The notes: a model not told the origin generated them from the letters alone. A DNA stretch of 14,314 nt from CAMEON01 sp045643785 (GCA_045643785.1 JAZRFR010000081.1:1-14314); one strand, 5' to 3'. Shown: positions 7,801 to 13,657, numbered from the stretch's first letter. Made by a program: numbers and translations.

Positions 7801-8019
7801 TTACGAATCCTCCAGCGCGTCGTATTCGCGGGAGCGGAACAGAAGGGAGATGCACCAGATACCGGCCAGAGCGACCACGGTATAGATGATCCGCGCCGCT
7901 ACGGTGGAAGCGCCGCCGCAGATCCAGGCAACCAGATCGAACTGGAACAGACCTACGCTACCCCAGTTCAGCGCGCCGATGATGGAAACGATCAGCGCGA
8001 TGCGATCCAATATCATCAT
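7801..8019 (-). CDS. Small DUF378-family membrane protein
   Basis: This is a 72 aa protein beginning MMILDRIALIVSIIGALNWG, the hallmark of the DUF378 (YuzA-like) family, with a second hydrophobic segment containing RIIYTVVALAGIWCISLLF. It therefore has two membrane helices separated by a short loop; the family has no established function. The start at 8019 is preferred because an AAAGGA/TAGG ribosome binding sequence lies just upstream, whereas the longer frame to 8064 has a poor start and no family match. A tandem ATG at 8016 is possible. It is a lone minus-strand gene. Its leader runs into the DnaA-box-rich region, and a weak -10-like TATGAT lies at 8144-8149 on the minus strand. The tail reads Arg-Ser-Arg-Glu-Tyr-Asp and is cytoplasm-like. 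Confidence 0.85.
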   Translation of the reverse strand: MMILDRIALIVSIIGALNWGSVGLFQFDLVAWICGGASTVAARIIYTVVALAGIWCISLLFRSREYDALEDS

Positions 8020-8302
8020 GAGAGAACCTATCCTTTCCGAGGACGGCGCAAACACCGCCTCCAACGTTCATAGCGGATGGAAGCATCCGCGGCGGAAACT
8101 GCTACAGGCGGCAGCAGCGTCCGCTTGCGAGCCTTTTCGTCCAATCATAGTGTGGCGCGGACAGGCGGCGTTTATGCGATTCTTTTTGCGTGGGTAATTG
8201 TGGCTTTTGTCAGCCGCGTTTTGAAAACCGCGTTTTATAAAACGCTGTGAAAAAACACCGCAAAAGCCCGTGTTTTCAGCGAAAAAAACGTCGTTTTTAC
8301 CC
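8020..8302. other. Gene-free leader and AT-rich palindromic stretch
   Basis: No convincing gene is present. The DUF378-proximal part has small GC-rich hairpins, for example GCGGATG/CATCCGC at 8074-8091. From about 8200 it becomes AT-rich with palindromes: GTTTTGAAAAC (8218-8228), the perfect 16-base GCGTTTTATAAAACGC (8230-8245), and AAAAACG-T-CGTTTTT near 8284-8298. Its position beside the DnaA-box cluster would suit an unwinding element, but that is inference. Confidence 0.4.
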
Positions 8303-8553
8303 TGTGGAAAACTTTGTGGATTTTTGTCGTTTTTCGCGAAGTTTTCCACGGGTTTTCCCATGAAGTTCTCCACAGTCTGTGGAGAACTCTGTGGACAGTT
8401 CTGCAAAAAAGTGGAAAAAACCGCGTAAATCAAAGGATTTTTAGGGTTTTATTTGGGTAAAGTCGGTTTTTGACGTTGTGGATAAGTGCCGTTTGGTGCT
8501 ATTTTGTGTGGAAAACAATTTTCCACACAGAAAGGCGAAAATCTTGTGGAAAA
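8303..8553. other. DnaA-box cluster (origin-like or DnaA-titration locus)
   Basis: About eleven DnaA-box-like 9-mers occur in 251 bases. One perfect match to the TTATCCACA consensus (as TGTGGATAA) lies at 8477-8485. TTTTCCACA-type boxes are at 8303-8311, 8507-8515, 8519-8527 and 8545-8553. One-mismatch boxes are at 8366-8374 and 8378-8386. Weaker ones are at 8315-8323, 8342-8350, 8390-8398 and 8410-8418. Two inverted pairs form perfect palindromes: AGTTCTCCACAG-T-CTGTGGAGAACT (8364-8388) and TGTGTGGAAAA-CAA-TTTTCCACACA (8505-8529). An AT-rich gap (about 8419-8475) lies between them. Such density is typical of oriC or of DnaA-binding reservoirs. Which of these it is cannot be decided here, and the flanking genes point towards it. 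Confidence 0.8.
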
Positions 8554-8789
8554 GTGACAAGTGAGGCGAAAACTCGGTCATCCCGGGAAGGGGGACGTGT
8601 TAAGACTGATCGTTTCAAAATAACCACCCAAAGTTGTTCGGGGAAGGGGGCGAGAACCATCTCAAGCGCCGAGGTTTCTCGCCCCCTTTCCCCGGGAGAG
8701 TCGATACGTGTTTTCGGTTTCTGTTGCCCTATCCCCCACACTCCTTGGCTGAGACTTGTCTCCGTGATACTCAACTTTATCGTCTCATA
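8554..8789. other. Gene-free segment with a long GC-rich hairpin
   Basis: The left arm at 8640-8658 (GGGGAAGGGGGCGAGAACC) pairs with the right arm at 8673-8693 over about 19 bp with two single-base bulges around a 14-base loop. A further GGGAAGGGGG copy lies at about 8585-8594. No T-run follows on either strand, so it is not a standard terminator. No gene is seen here. Confidence 0.5.
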
Positions 8790-8823
8790 AAACAAAAAGA
8801 AAGAGCGGACAAAACCGCTCTTT
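8790..8823 (-). terminator. Rho-independent terminator of the ygiQ-holA operon
   Basis: On the minus strand a perfect 9-bp stem (AAAGAGCGG / CCGCTCTTT, 8800-8808 with 8815-8823) is followed by a T-rich tail. It lies about 20 bases after the holA stop. Confidence 0.9.
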
Positions 8824-8843
8824 CAGAGGGAATGTATGCGTTT

Positions 8844-9887
8844 TTACAGGGAACAAATCAACCTTTCAATCACCCCATATCCATCGGTAGCGGAGCGCTT
8901 CAAGGCGCGGTCGGCGGTCTGGCAGGCGGTGACAGCGTTCTGCAGAAGGGTTACGTCGGTTTTACGGGCCTGCTTGAGGTAGAGGCCTACGCGGTACTCA
9001 TGCATTTTGAGGGCAGAGCCGATTTCGGTGGCTGTCTGACCACCGTCGGACATGGTGCGGATGGCCAGGAGGTCGCAGACCACGCGGGAGACCTCAGAGA
9101 GGATGTAGAGGGGCTCCACGCGGCGGAGCTTGAGGTCGGAGAGAATATCCAGCGCGTCGGCGCGGCGGCGCTCCATGATGGCGTTGGTGAAGGCAAAGGC
9201 GTCGTACTCCATGGCGGGGATGGCGGCGGTACGGACGTCGGCCTCGGTGGCGGTGTCCCGTCCCTTGGCGCGGATATAGAAGGCCACCTTCTCCACCTCG
9301 CCGGCAAGGGTGAACATATTGCGGCCGCAGTACTCGATGGTGAACTGGCAGACCCGGGGATCGGCCTGCACGCCGCCGTGGAGGTAGTGCTTCTGCACCC
9401 AACCGGCCAGCTTGGCGGGGGTATTGCGCTCGAAGTACACGGGGCGGAGGTATTCGCCAAGAGTGGTCAATAGCTCCGAGGGCTTTTTGGGGAGGTTGCC
9501 TGCATCCAGGGTATCGGCGGCAGAGGAAAAGATCACCAGATTGTAGGGGTAATCGGGAATCTCGGACAGGGCTTCGCAGAGCTTGTCCAGATCGGCGGCG
9601 CGGAGGGTGTTGAAGTTCAGACCCGTGACGGTGATGATCTTGCGGTCTGCGCCCATGGGAGGAACGGCCATGGCGTCCAGGAGGGCGGAGGGGGTAAAAT
9701 CCAAACCGTCCAAGCGGATATCGTTAAAGGTAGCCATGGCGGGGTCGGCATCGGTGATCCCCTGTCTTGCCATGCGGAGGGAGGCGGATTTCATGTAGTC
9801 CTCCTCGCCGAAGAAGAGGTAGCCGCCTGTGGGGGAGGTTTTCAGCTCCTTGCGGAAGTCGGCCTCCTTGAGAATGGTCAGAGCCAT
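8844..9887 (-). CDS. holA: DNA polymerase III delta subunit (clamp loader)
   Basis: HolA is the clamp-loader subunit that opens the beta sliding clamp. The 347 aa length is normal. The N-terminus has the family's GGYLFFGEEDYMK block, which replaces the Walker-type region of true AAA+ loaders. It continues with LVIFSSAADTLD, the middle-domain GRNMFTLAGEVEKVAFY and the C-terminal collar helices containing YILSEVSRVVCDLLAIR. The ATG at 9887 is preceded by AAGGAGG (9894-9900) with a 6-base spacer, and this ribosome binding site overlaps the ygiQ stop codon (TAA at 9891-9893). The two genes should be cotranscribed and translationally coupled. In many Bacillota holA lies near comEC and rpsT; the ygiQ pairing differs from that. 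Confidence 0.92.
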   Translation of the reverse strand: MALTILKEADFRKELKTSPTGGYLFFGEEDYMKSASLRMARQGITDADPAMATFNDIRLDGLDFTPSALLDAMAVPPMGADRKIITVTGLNFNTLRAADLDKLCEALSEIPDYPYNLVIFSSAADTLDAGNLPKKPSELLTTLGEYLRPVYFERNTPAKLAGWVQKHYLHGGVQADPRVCQFTIEYCGRNMFTLAGEVEKVAFYIRAKGRDTATEADVRTAAIPAMEYDAFAFTNAIMERRRADALDILSDLKLRRVEPLYILSEVSRVVCDLLAIRTMSDGGQTATEIGSALKMHEYRVGLYLKQARKTDVTLLQNAVTACQTADRALKRSATDGYGVIERLICSL

Positions 9888-9890
9888 GGG

Positions 9891-11987
9891 TTACCTCCTT
9901 CCCTTTCCGCCCTTGGGGGACGGTTTGGACGCGGTCTTGGCGGCGGGTCTACCGCCCTTGGGGGCAACACCGCCGCTCTTTGCGGGGGGCTTACCGCCCT
10001 TGGGTGCGGGTCTGCCGTCCTTGGGTGCGGGTCTGCCGTCCTTGGGGGCGGATCCCTTGGCGTTCTTGGAGGCGGGGGCTTTCCCGCTCTTGGGGTCGGG
10101 AGACTTACCGTTTCCTTGAACGGGGGCTTTCCCGTTTCCTTGCGCGTGCGCGGCCTTTCCGTGGGGGGCGGGGCGACCGCCCGCGGGCTTGACCAAACAC
10201 TCCCCGCCAAAGCCAATGAGATCGGTTCGGCCTGCCTTGGTGAGGGCTTCGCGGACGAGATCGGCGTTCTCGGGGCGGTTGAACTGGAGCAGGGCGCGCT
10301 GGAGCTGCTTTTCGTGGTAGTCGGTGACCACGTGGACAGGCTTCATATCCATGGGGTTGATGCCCGTGTAGAACATGACGGTGGAGGCGGTGCCGGGGGT
10401 GGGGTAGTAATCCTGCACCTGTTCGGGGGCGTAGTGATCCCGCTTGAGGCAAAGGGCGAGGTCGATGGCCTCGTTGAGAGTAGAGCCTGGGTGGCTGGAC
10501 ATGAGGTAGGGCACAAGGTACTGCTCCTTGCCGCAGGCCTCGGACAACTCGAAATACTTCTTGCGGAAGGTCTGGTAGACGTGGAAGTCGGGCTTGCCCA
10601 TGCACCGCAGAACGGGAGAGGCGCAATGCTCGGGTGCGACCTTAAGCTGACCCGAGACGTGATCCTTCACCAGCTTGCGGAAGAAGGCATCGTCGGGATC
10701 GGCCAGCAGGTAGTCGAAGCGGATGCCCGAGCGGATGAAGACCTTTTTCACCTTGGGAAGAGCCTCGATAGCTTTCAGTAGCTCGATATACTCGGAGTGA
10801 TCCGCAATCAGATTGGGGCAGGGCTTGGGAGCGAGGCACTTGCGGTTAGCGCAGACGCCGTGCTCAAGCTGCTTTTTGCAGGCGGGATAGCGGAAATTGG
10901 CGGTGGGGCCGCCCACGTCGTGGATGTAGCCCTTGAAGACGGGCATTTCGGTGATCTGCTTGGCCTCGGCCACCACGGATTCGATGCTGCGGGAGCGGAC
11001 GGTACGACCCTGATGGAAGGCCAGGGCGCAGAAGTTACAGGCGCCGAAGCACCCGCGGTTGTGGGTCACGGAAAAACGGACTTCTTCGATGCCGGGCACG
11101 CCGCCGTCCTTCTCGTAGGCAGGGTGGTAGGTGCGGGTGTAGGGCAGGGCGTAGACGGCGTCCAACTCCTCACGCTCCAAGGGAGGCATGGGAGGATTCT
11201 GGACGAGGATCTTGTTGTCGTAGATCTCGCAGATGGCCTTGCCGTTTATGGCGTCCTGATTCTTGTACTGCACGCCGAAGGCCTCGGCGTACTTGCGTTT
11301 ATCGGTCTTGAGGTCGTTGTAATCAAAGGTAGCAGCCACGGGGAAGTGGATGGTGTCCTTCTCCTCGGCCTTGCAGAGATAGCAAGTACCCCGCACGTCG
11401 CGGATCTTGCGGATGGGAACGCCTTTATCCAGCAGCTTGGCAATGCGGCGGAGGATGTTCTCACCCATGCCGTAGGTCAGGATGTCTGCGCGGCTGTCCA
11501 CCAGCACGGATCGGCGCACCTTGTCGTCCCAGTAGTCGTAGTGAGCGAAGCGGCGGAGGGATGCCTCCAGACCGCCGATGACGATGGGCACGTCGCCAAA
11601 GGCCTCGCGGATGCGGTTGCAGTAAACGATGGTGGCGCGGTCGGGGCGAGCGCCCATCTTGCCGCCTGCGGAGTAGTAATCGTAGGTGCGCTTGCGCTTG
11701 GCGGCGGTGTAGTGGGCCACCATGGAGTCGATATTGCCCGCCGTCACTAAGAATCCCAAGCGGGGGCGGCCATACTCCTTGAAGGACTCGGCCGTTTTAT
11801 AGTCGGGCTGGGACAGGATGGCTACGCGAAATCCCTCGGCCTCCAGCACGCGGGAGATGATGGACACGCCAAAAGAGGGGTGATCCACATAGGCGTCACC
11901 CGTGACGTACACGAAATCGGGGCGATCCCACCCGCGGGCGTCCATGTCGGCGCGGGTCAGGGGGAGAAAATCGGATTGGTTAGGCAT
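9891..11987 (-). CDS. ygiQ: YgiQ family radical SAM protein (UPF0313)
   Basis: This is a large radical SAM protein of unknown reaction; YgiQ proteins carry the [4Fe-4S]/S-adenosylmethionine domain in mid-protein. The protein is 698 aa. The N-terminus MPNQSDFLPLTRADMDARGW and the PDFVYVTGDAYVDHPSFG block are typical of YgiQ. The iron-sulfur motif CFGACNFC places cysteines at 313, 317 and 320 in the CxxxCxxC pattern. Further family blocks include the DVGGPTANF segment and PEHCASPVLRCMGKP. From about residue 600 the tail is a low-complexity Lys/Pro/Gly/Ala stretch with KDGRPAP repeats, strongly basic and probably disordered. The start at 11987 follows AAAGGA with an 8-9 base gap. It has its own promoter upstream and overlaps the holA ribosome binding site downstream. 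Confidence 0.93.
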   Translation of the reverse strand: MPNQSDFLPLTRADMDARGWDRPDFVYVTGDAYVDHPSFGVSIISRVLEAEGFRVAILSQPDYKTAESFKEYGRPRLGFLVTAGNIDSMVAHYTAAKRKRTYDYYSAGGKMGARPDRATIVYCNRIREAFGDVPIVIGGLEASLRRFAHYDYWDDKVRRSVLVDSRADILTYGMGENILRRIAKLLDKGVPIRKIRDVRGTCYLCKAEEKDTIHFPVAATFDYNDLKTDKRKYAEAFGVQYKNQDAINGKAICEIYDNKILVQNPPMPPLEREELDAVYALPYTRTYHPAYEKDGGVPGIEEVRFSVTHNRGCFGACNFCALAFHQGRTVRSRSIESVVAEAKQITEMPVFKGYIHDVGGPTANFRYPACKKQLEHGVCANRKCLAPKPCPNLIADHSEYIELLKAIEALPKVKKVFIRSGIRFDYLLADPDDAFFRKLVKDHVSGQLKVAPEHCASPVLRCMGKPDFHVYQTFRKKYFELSEACGKEQYLVPYLMSSHPGSTLNEAIDLALCLKRDHYAPEQVQDYYPTPGTASTVMFYTGINPMDMKPVHVVTDYHEKQLQRALLQFNRPENADLVREALTKAGRTDLIGFGGECLVKPAGGRPAPHGKAAHAQGNGKAPVQGNGKSPDPKSGKAPASKNAKGSAPKDGRPAPKDGRPAPKGGKPPAKSGGVAPKGGRPAAKTASKPSPKGGKGRR
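10000..10041 (-). repeat. 21-base tandem repeat in the ygiQ tail
   Basis: Two perfect 21-base copies (10000-10020 and 10021-10041) encode the repeated KDGRPAP heptad in the basic tail. Diverged copies continue on both sides. Confidence 0.8.
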
Positions 11988-12040
11988 AGGGGCGTGTCCT
12001 TTCAGAATGATATGAAAATGGGGGAGCGTGCCTCCGGCGG

Positions 12041-12087
12041 CTCAGAAACCTTCTTGAAAGAAGGTTTCTGAGAACTTCCAAGAACTT
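12041..12087. repeat. Dispersed palindromic repeat, copy 2 (in ygiQ leader)
   Basis: A 14-bp perfect stem (12041-12054 with 12059-12072) has the same TGAA loop and CCAAGAACTT flank as the copy at 1481-1527. Two stem pairs differ between copies and both are compensated. On the minus strand it lies inside the predicted ygiQ 5' leader. At tilS the element has the opposite orientation relative to the gene, which argues against a gene-specific riboswitch. Confidence 0.75.
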
Positions 12088-12112
12088 TTAACAGAATGTA
12101 TGGTACTCCTAT

Positions 12113-12141
12113 ATTGTAGCATATTTTGCGGGGATTTGCAA
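12113..12141 (-). promoter_or_regulatory. Sigma-A promoter of ygiQ-holA
   Basis: On the minus strand TTGCAA (12136-12141), a 17-base spacer and TACAAT (12113-12118), with an extended TGC before the -10, form a good promoter. It predicts a leader of about 120 bases that includes the palindromic repeat. Confidence 0.75.
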
Positions 12142-12182
12142 GGGGGGTAGTGAAATATAGATCGGAGTTTGTTTTCCTCAGC

Positions 12183-12224
12183 AAAAAAGGATCTCAAATG
12201 CGCCATGCATCTGAGATCCTTTTT
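12183..12224 (-). terminator. Strong terminator after the zinc-ribbon operon
   Basis: AAAAAGGATCTCA (12184-12196) pairs perfectly over 13 bp with TGAGATCCTTTTT (12212-12224). It has A and T tracts on both sides and could act in both directions. It lies 15 bases past the stop of the second zinc-ribbon gene. Confidence 0.9.
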
Positions 12225-12238
12225 GGGCAAAGGGCTAC

Positions 12239-12844
12239 TCACGTCTTGTATGCTTGAATGATCTGCAACCACCGATCCACGTAGTTCACAACAAAGACAT
12301 ACTTAATATTGTTGGCAACAACCGCCAGTTTCGTCCCCTCTTTATGGATGGACTGCACCTCGGTGTGGGAAAAAATCAACGTCCGTTGATCGAAATTCAT
12401 TTTGTGCGTGTAGTATTCCACGCCCTCCTCGGTCACGAACAGCCAGCCGCCGTTCCCGTCCAGGTTAGCACCGCCCTCCACAAGAATGGTTTTGGTGGCA
12501 GATACTTCCGCACGCTTGGATGCCCATTTTTTCTCCAGCGAGCCCGTCATAATTTGCATGGCAAGACCAAATGAACCACCGAACAGAAGGCCCGACAGAA
12601 TTCCAATGGGTCCTAATACGAGCATCATGACAACACCGAATACAAGACCGCCCAGCATACTGACCAGCCAAAGCTTTCCTACGTCCTGCTTTACGATCAC
12701 GCCCGTGGCTTTCGGTATATTTTTCGTGGGGATTTGCGGGCTTGTACGACGTATATACGGTCTGTCCTCAACGGCACAGCCGCAATGCATACAGATGGCC
12801 GCATCCTCGGAAATTTCTTTCCCGCATTTCGAGCAGTATTTCAT
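12239..12844 (-). CDS. Zinc-ribbon membrane protein with a GRAM/PH-like C-terminal domain
   Basis: This 201 aa protein of unknown function starts with a zinc ribbon (MKYCSKCGKEISEDAAICMHCG; Cys 4, 7, 18, 21). Two adjacent membrane segments follow at about 58-77 and 79-98, the second Gly-rich. The soluble C-terminal region (about 113-200) contains LFVTEEGVEYYTHKMNF and IKYVFVVNYVDRWLQII, which resembles bacterial GRAM/PH-like domains; that assignment is by eye. The start at 12844 is chosen because the zinc ribbon begins there. The open frame extends to 12937, but those 31 residues overlap the upstream gene out of frame. The ribosome binding site is weak (GAAAG). It starts 17 bases after the preceding gene's stop, so it is the second gene of the operon. 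Base composition is AT-richer than the flanking housekeeping genes. Confidence 0.8.
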   Translation of the reverse strand: MKYCSKCGKEISEDAAICMHCGCAVEDRPYIRRTSPQIPTKNIPKATGVIVKQDVGKLWLVSMLGGLVFGVVMMLVLGPIGILSGLLFGGSFGLAMQIMTGSLEKKWASKRAEVSATKTILVEGGANLDGNGGWLFVTEEGVEYYTHKMNFDQRTLIFSHTEVQSIHKEGTKLAVVANNIKYVFVVNYVDRWLQIIQAYKT

Positions 12845-12861
12845 ACAATAACTTTCGGCAA

Positions 12862-13161
12862 TCAGAACCAGCCCATGAAAGCCACCATAGAGAAGGCAAA
12901 GGAAACAGCCCATGCAATAAGAGCCGTAATGCCGCAAGCCTGGGCTTTCTTAGGCGTTTCCTTGTGCTTTACAGGCCAATAAATGATGCCGAACAGGGGA
13001 ATCAGGGCAGACACCACGCACAGACCGACACTCACCGTGTCATCTGCCTGGTACTGCGTAGCAGGCTGAGCCTGAGACTGATTAGCCACGGAACAACCAC
13101 AACCGGGGCAGATAACTGCCTCATCCATCAATTCTTTTCCACAATGCGTACAGAACTTCAT
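12862..13161 (-). CDS. Small zinc-ribbon membrane protein
   Basis: This 99 aa protein of unknown function has an N-terminal zinc ribbon MKFCTHCGKELMDEAVICPGCG with cysteines 4, 7, 18 and 21, a Gln/Ala-rich linker, and two hydrophobic segments at about 43-64 and 73-97. A short KHKETPKKAQACG loop lies between the segments. This layout is common in Clostridia zinc-ribbon membrane proteins. The start at 13161 has AAGGAGG at 13167-13173, 5 bases upstream. It is the first gene of a two-gene operon with the GRAM-like protein, whose ribbon has the same spacing, suggesting the two act together or are distant duplicates. Transcription comes from a perfect promoter with an inverted repeat just downstream of the -10, so repression is likely. 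Confidence 0.85.
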   Translation of the reverse strand: MKFCTHCGKELMDEAVICPGCGCSVANQSQAQPATQYQADDTVSVGLCVVSALIPLFGIIYWPVKHKETPKKAQACGITALIAWAVSFAFSMVAFMGWF

Positions 13162-13190
13162 ACGTTCCTCCTTGGTATATAGTAATGTTG

Positions 13191-13206
13191 TACCAAAATA
13201 TTGGTA
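13191..13206. promoter_or_regulatory. Putative operator of the zinc-ribbon operon
   Basis: TACCAA-AATA-TTGGTA is a 16-base inverted repeat about 8 bases downstream of the -10, at the expected transcription start. This is a typical repressor site position. The adjacent divergent XRE-type pseudogene is the obvious candidate for its former regulator. Confidence 0.5.
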
Positions 13207-13213
13207 TGATGAG

Positions 13214-13242
13214 ATTATAGCATAATTTTTTTGTTATGTCAA
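13214..13242 (-). promoter_or_regulatory. Consensus sigma-A promoter of the zinc-ribbon operon
   Basis: On the minus strand TTGACA (13237-13242), a 17-base spacer and TATAAT (13214-13219) match the consensus exactly, with TGC before the -10. The AT-rich interval up to 13310 also contains possible plus-strand -10 sequences (TATAGT near 13259) for the divergent regulator, but none is clear. Confidence 0.93.
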
Positions 13243-13322
13243 GAGCACGCAGAAAAAATATAGTAAAATAAACACATATTATTTTGAAAAATCCCACTAT
13301 ATGTCACAAGAAAGGAGCCATC

Positions 13323-13596
13323 ATGTAGAAGCGAATCAGAGAATTGCAAGAAGATAAAGATCTTCGGCAGATTGATGTAGCGCAGAAAGCCAAGATCGAT
13401 CAACAAACCCTTTCCAACTACGAAAAATCCCGACAGTTATGCAATCATACAGCTGGTTAAATTCTACGGAGTAAGCACGAACTACCTCTTGGACATCATA
13501 GACATCAATATTCACGATTTGCAGGATGTCGCAGTCGAGCTGAAAAATATCGCCAGATTAGATAATCTTCAGAAACACATTGGCGACAAGGAATGA
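13323..13596 (+). pseudogene. Decayed XRE/Cro-family helix-turn-helix regulator
   Basis: A good ribosome binding site (AAAGGAG, 13311-13317) precedes ATG at 13323, but codon 2 is TAG. The frame then reads KRIRELQEDKDLRQIDVAQ and on through QQTLSNYEKSRQ, a clear XRE-type helix-turn-helix. It then runs out of frame and stops at 13458-13460. In the +1 frame the rest of the family pattern continues as YAIIQLVKFYGVSTNYLLD and ends at TGA 13594-13596. Restoring five bases (relatives usually have Pro-Asp before Tyr here) would give one 92-codon frame, so a 5-base deletion is likely. Two separate lesions make a sequencing error less likely. It is divergent from the zinc-ribbon operon and was probably its repressor. 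It ends at a strong palindromic terminator. Confidence 0.8.
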
Positions 13597-13605
13597 TTGC
13601 ATCCC

Positions 13606-13653
13606 TATAAAAACAGAAAAAGCCTTCTGCAGAAGGCTTTTTCTGTTTTTATA
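13606..13653. terminator. Bidirectional terminator, perfect 48-base palindrome
   Basis: The sequence is a perfect inverted repeat centred on CTGCAG (13627-13632), giving about a 22-bp stem with a TGCA loop and A/T tracts on both sides. It lies between the converging regulator pseudogene and the lysyl-tRNA synthetase, 4 bases past the latter's stop, and can serve both. Confidence 0.9.
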
Positions 13654-13657
13654 CATA

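Noticed and set aside
8068..8433. A 121-codon minus-strand frame through the DnaA-box region
   Set aside because: The predicted peptide is simply the translation of repeated box sequences (PQ, VENF) and has no ribosome binding site or family match.
8634..9473. A 279-codon plus-strand frame overlapping holA
   Set aside because: It starts in the GC-rich hairpin and is otherwise antisense to holA, which has clear family motifs.
10797..11750. A 317-codon open frame antisense to ygiQ
   Set aside because: A shadow of ygiQ with repetitive Ala/Gly/Val/Leu content; ygiQ on the other strand has clear motifs.
12041..12072. Hairpin in the ygiQ leader as a riboswitch or attenuator
   Set aside because: The same element sits in the opposite orientation at tilS, there is no alternative antiterminator pairing or T-tract, and no riboswitch class is recognised.
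13326..13328. UAG at codon 2 of the XRE gene as recoded sense codon (no intact gene here ends in TAG)
   Set aside because: The same gene also has a frameshift, and about ten stops are too few to infer an altered code; simple decay is enough.
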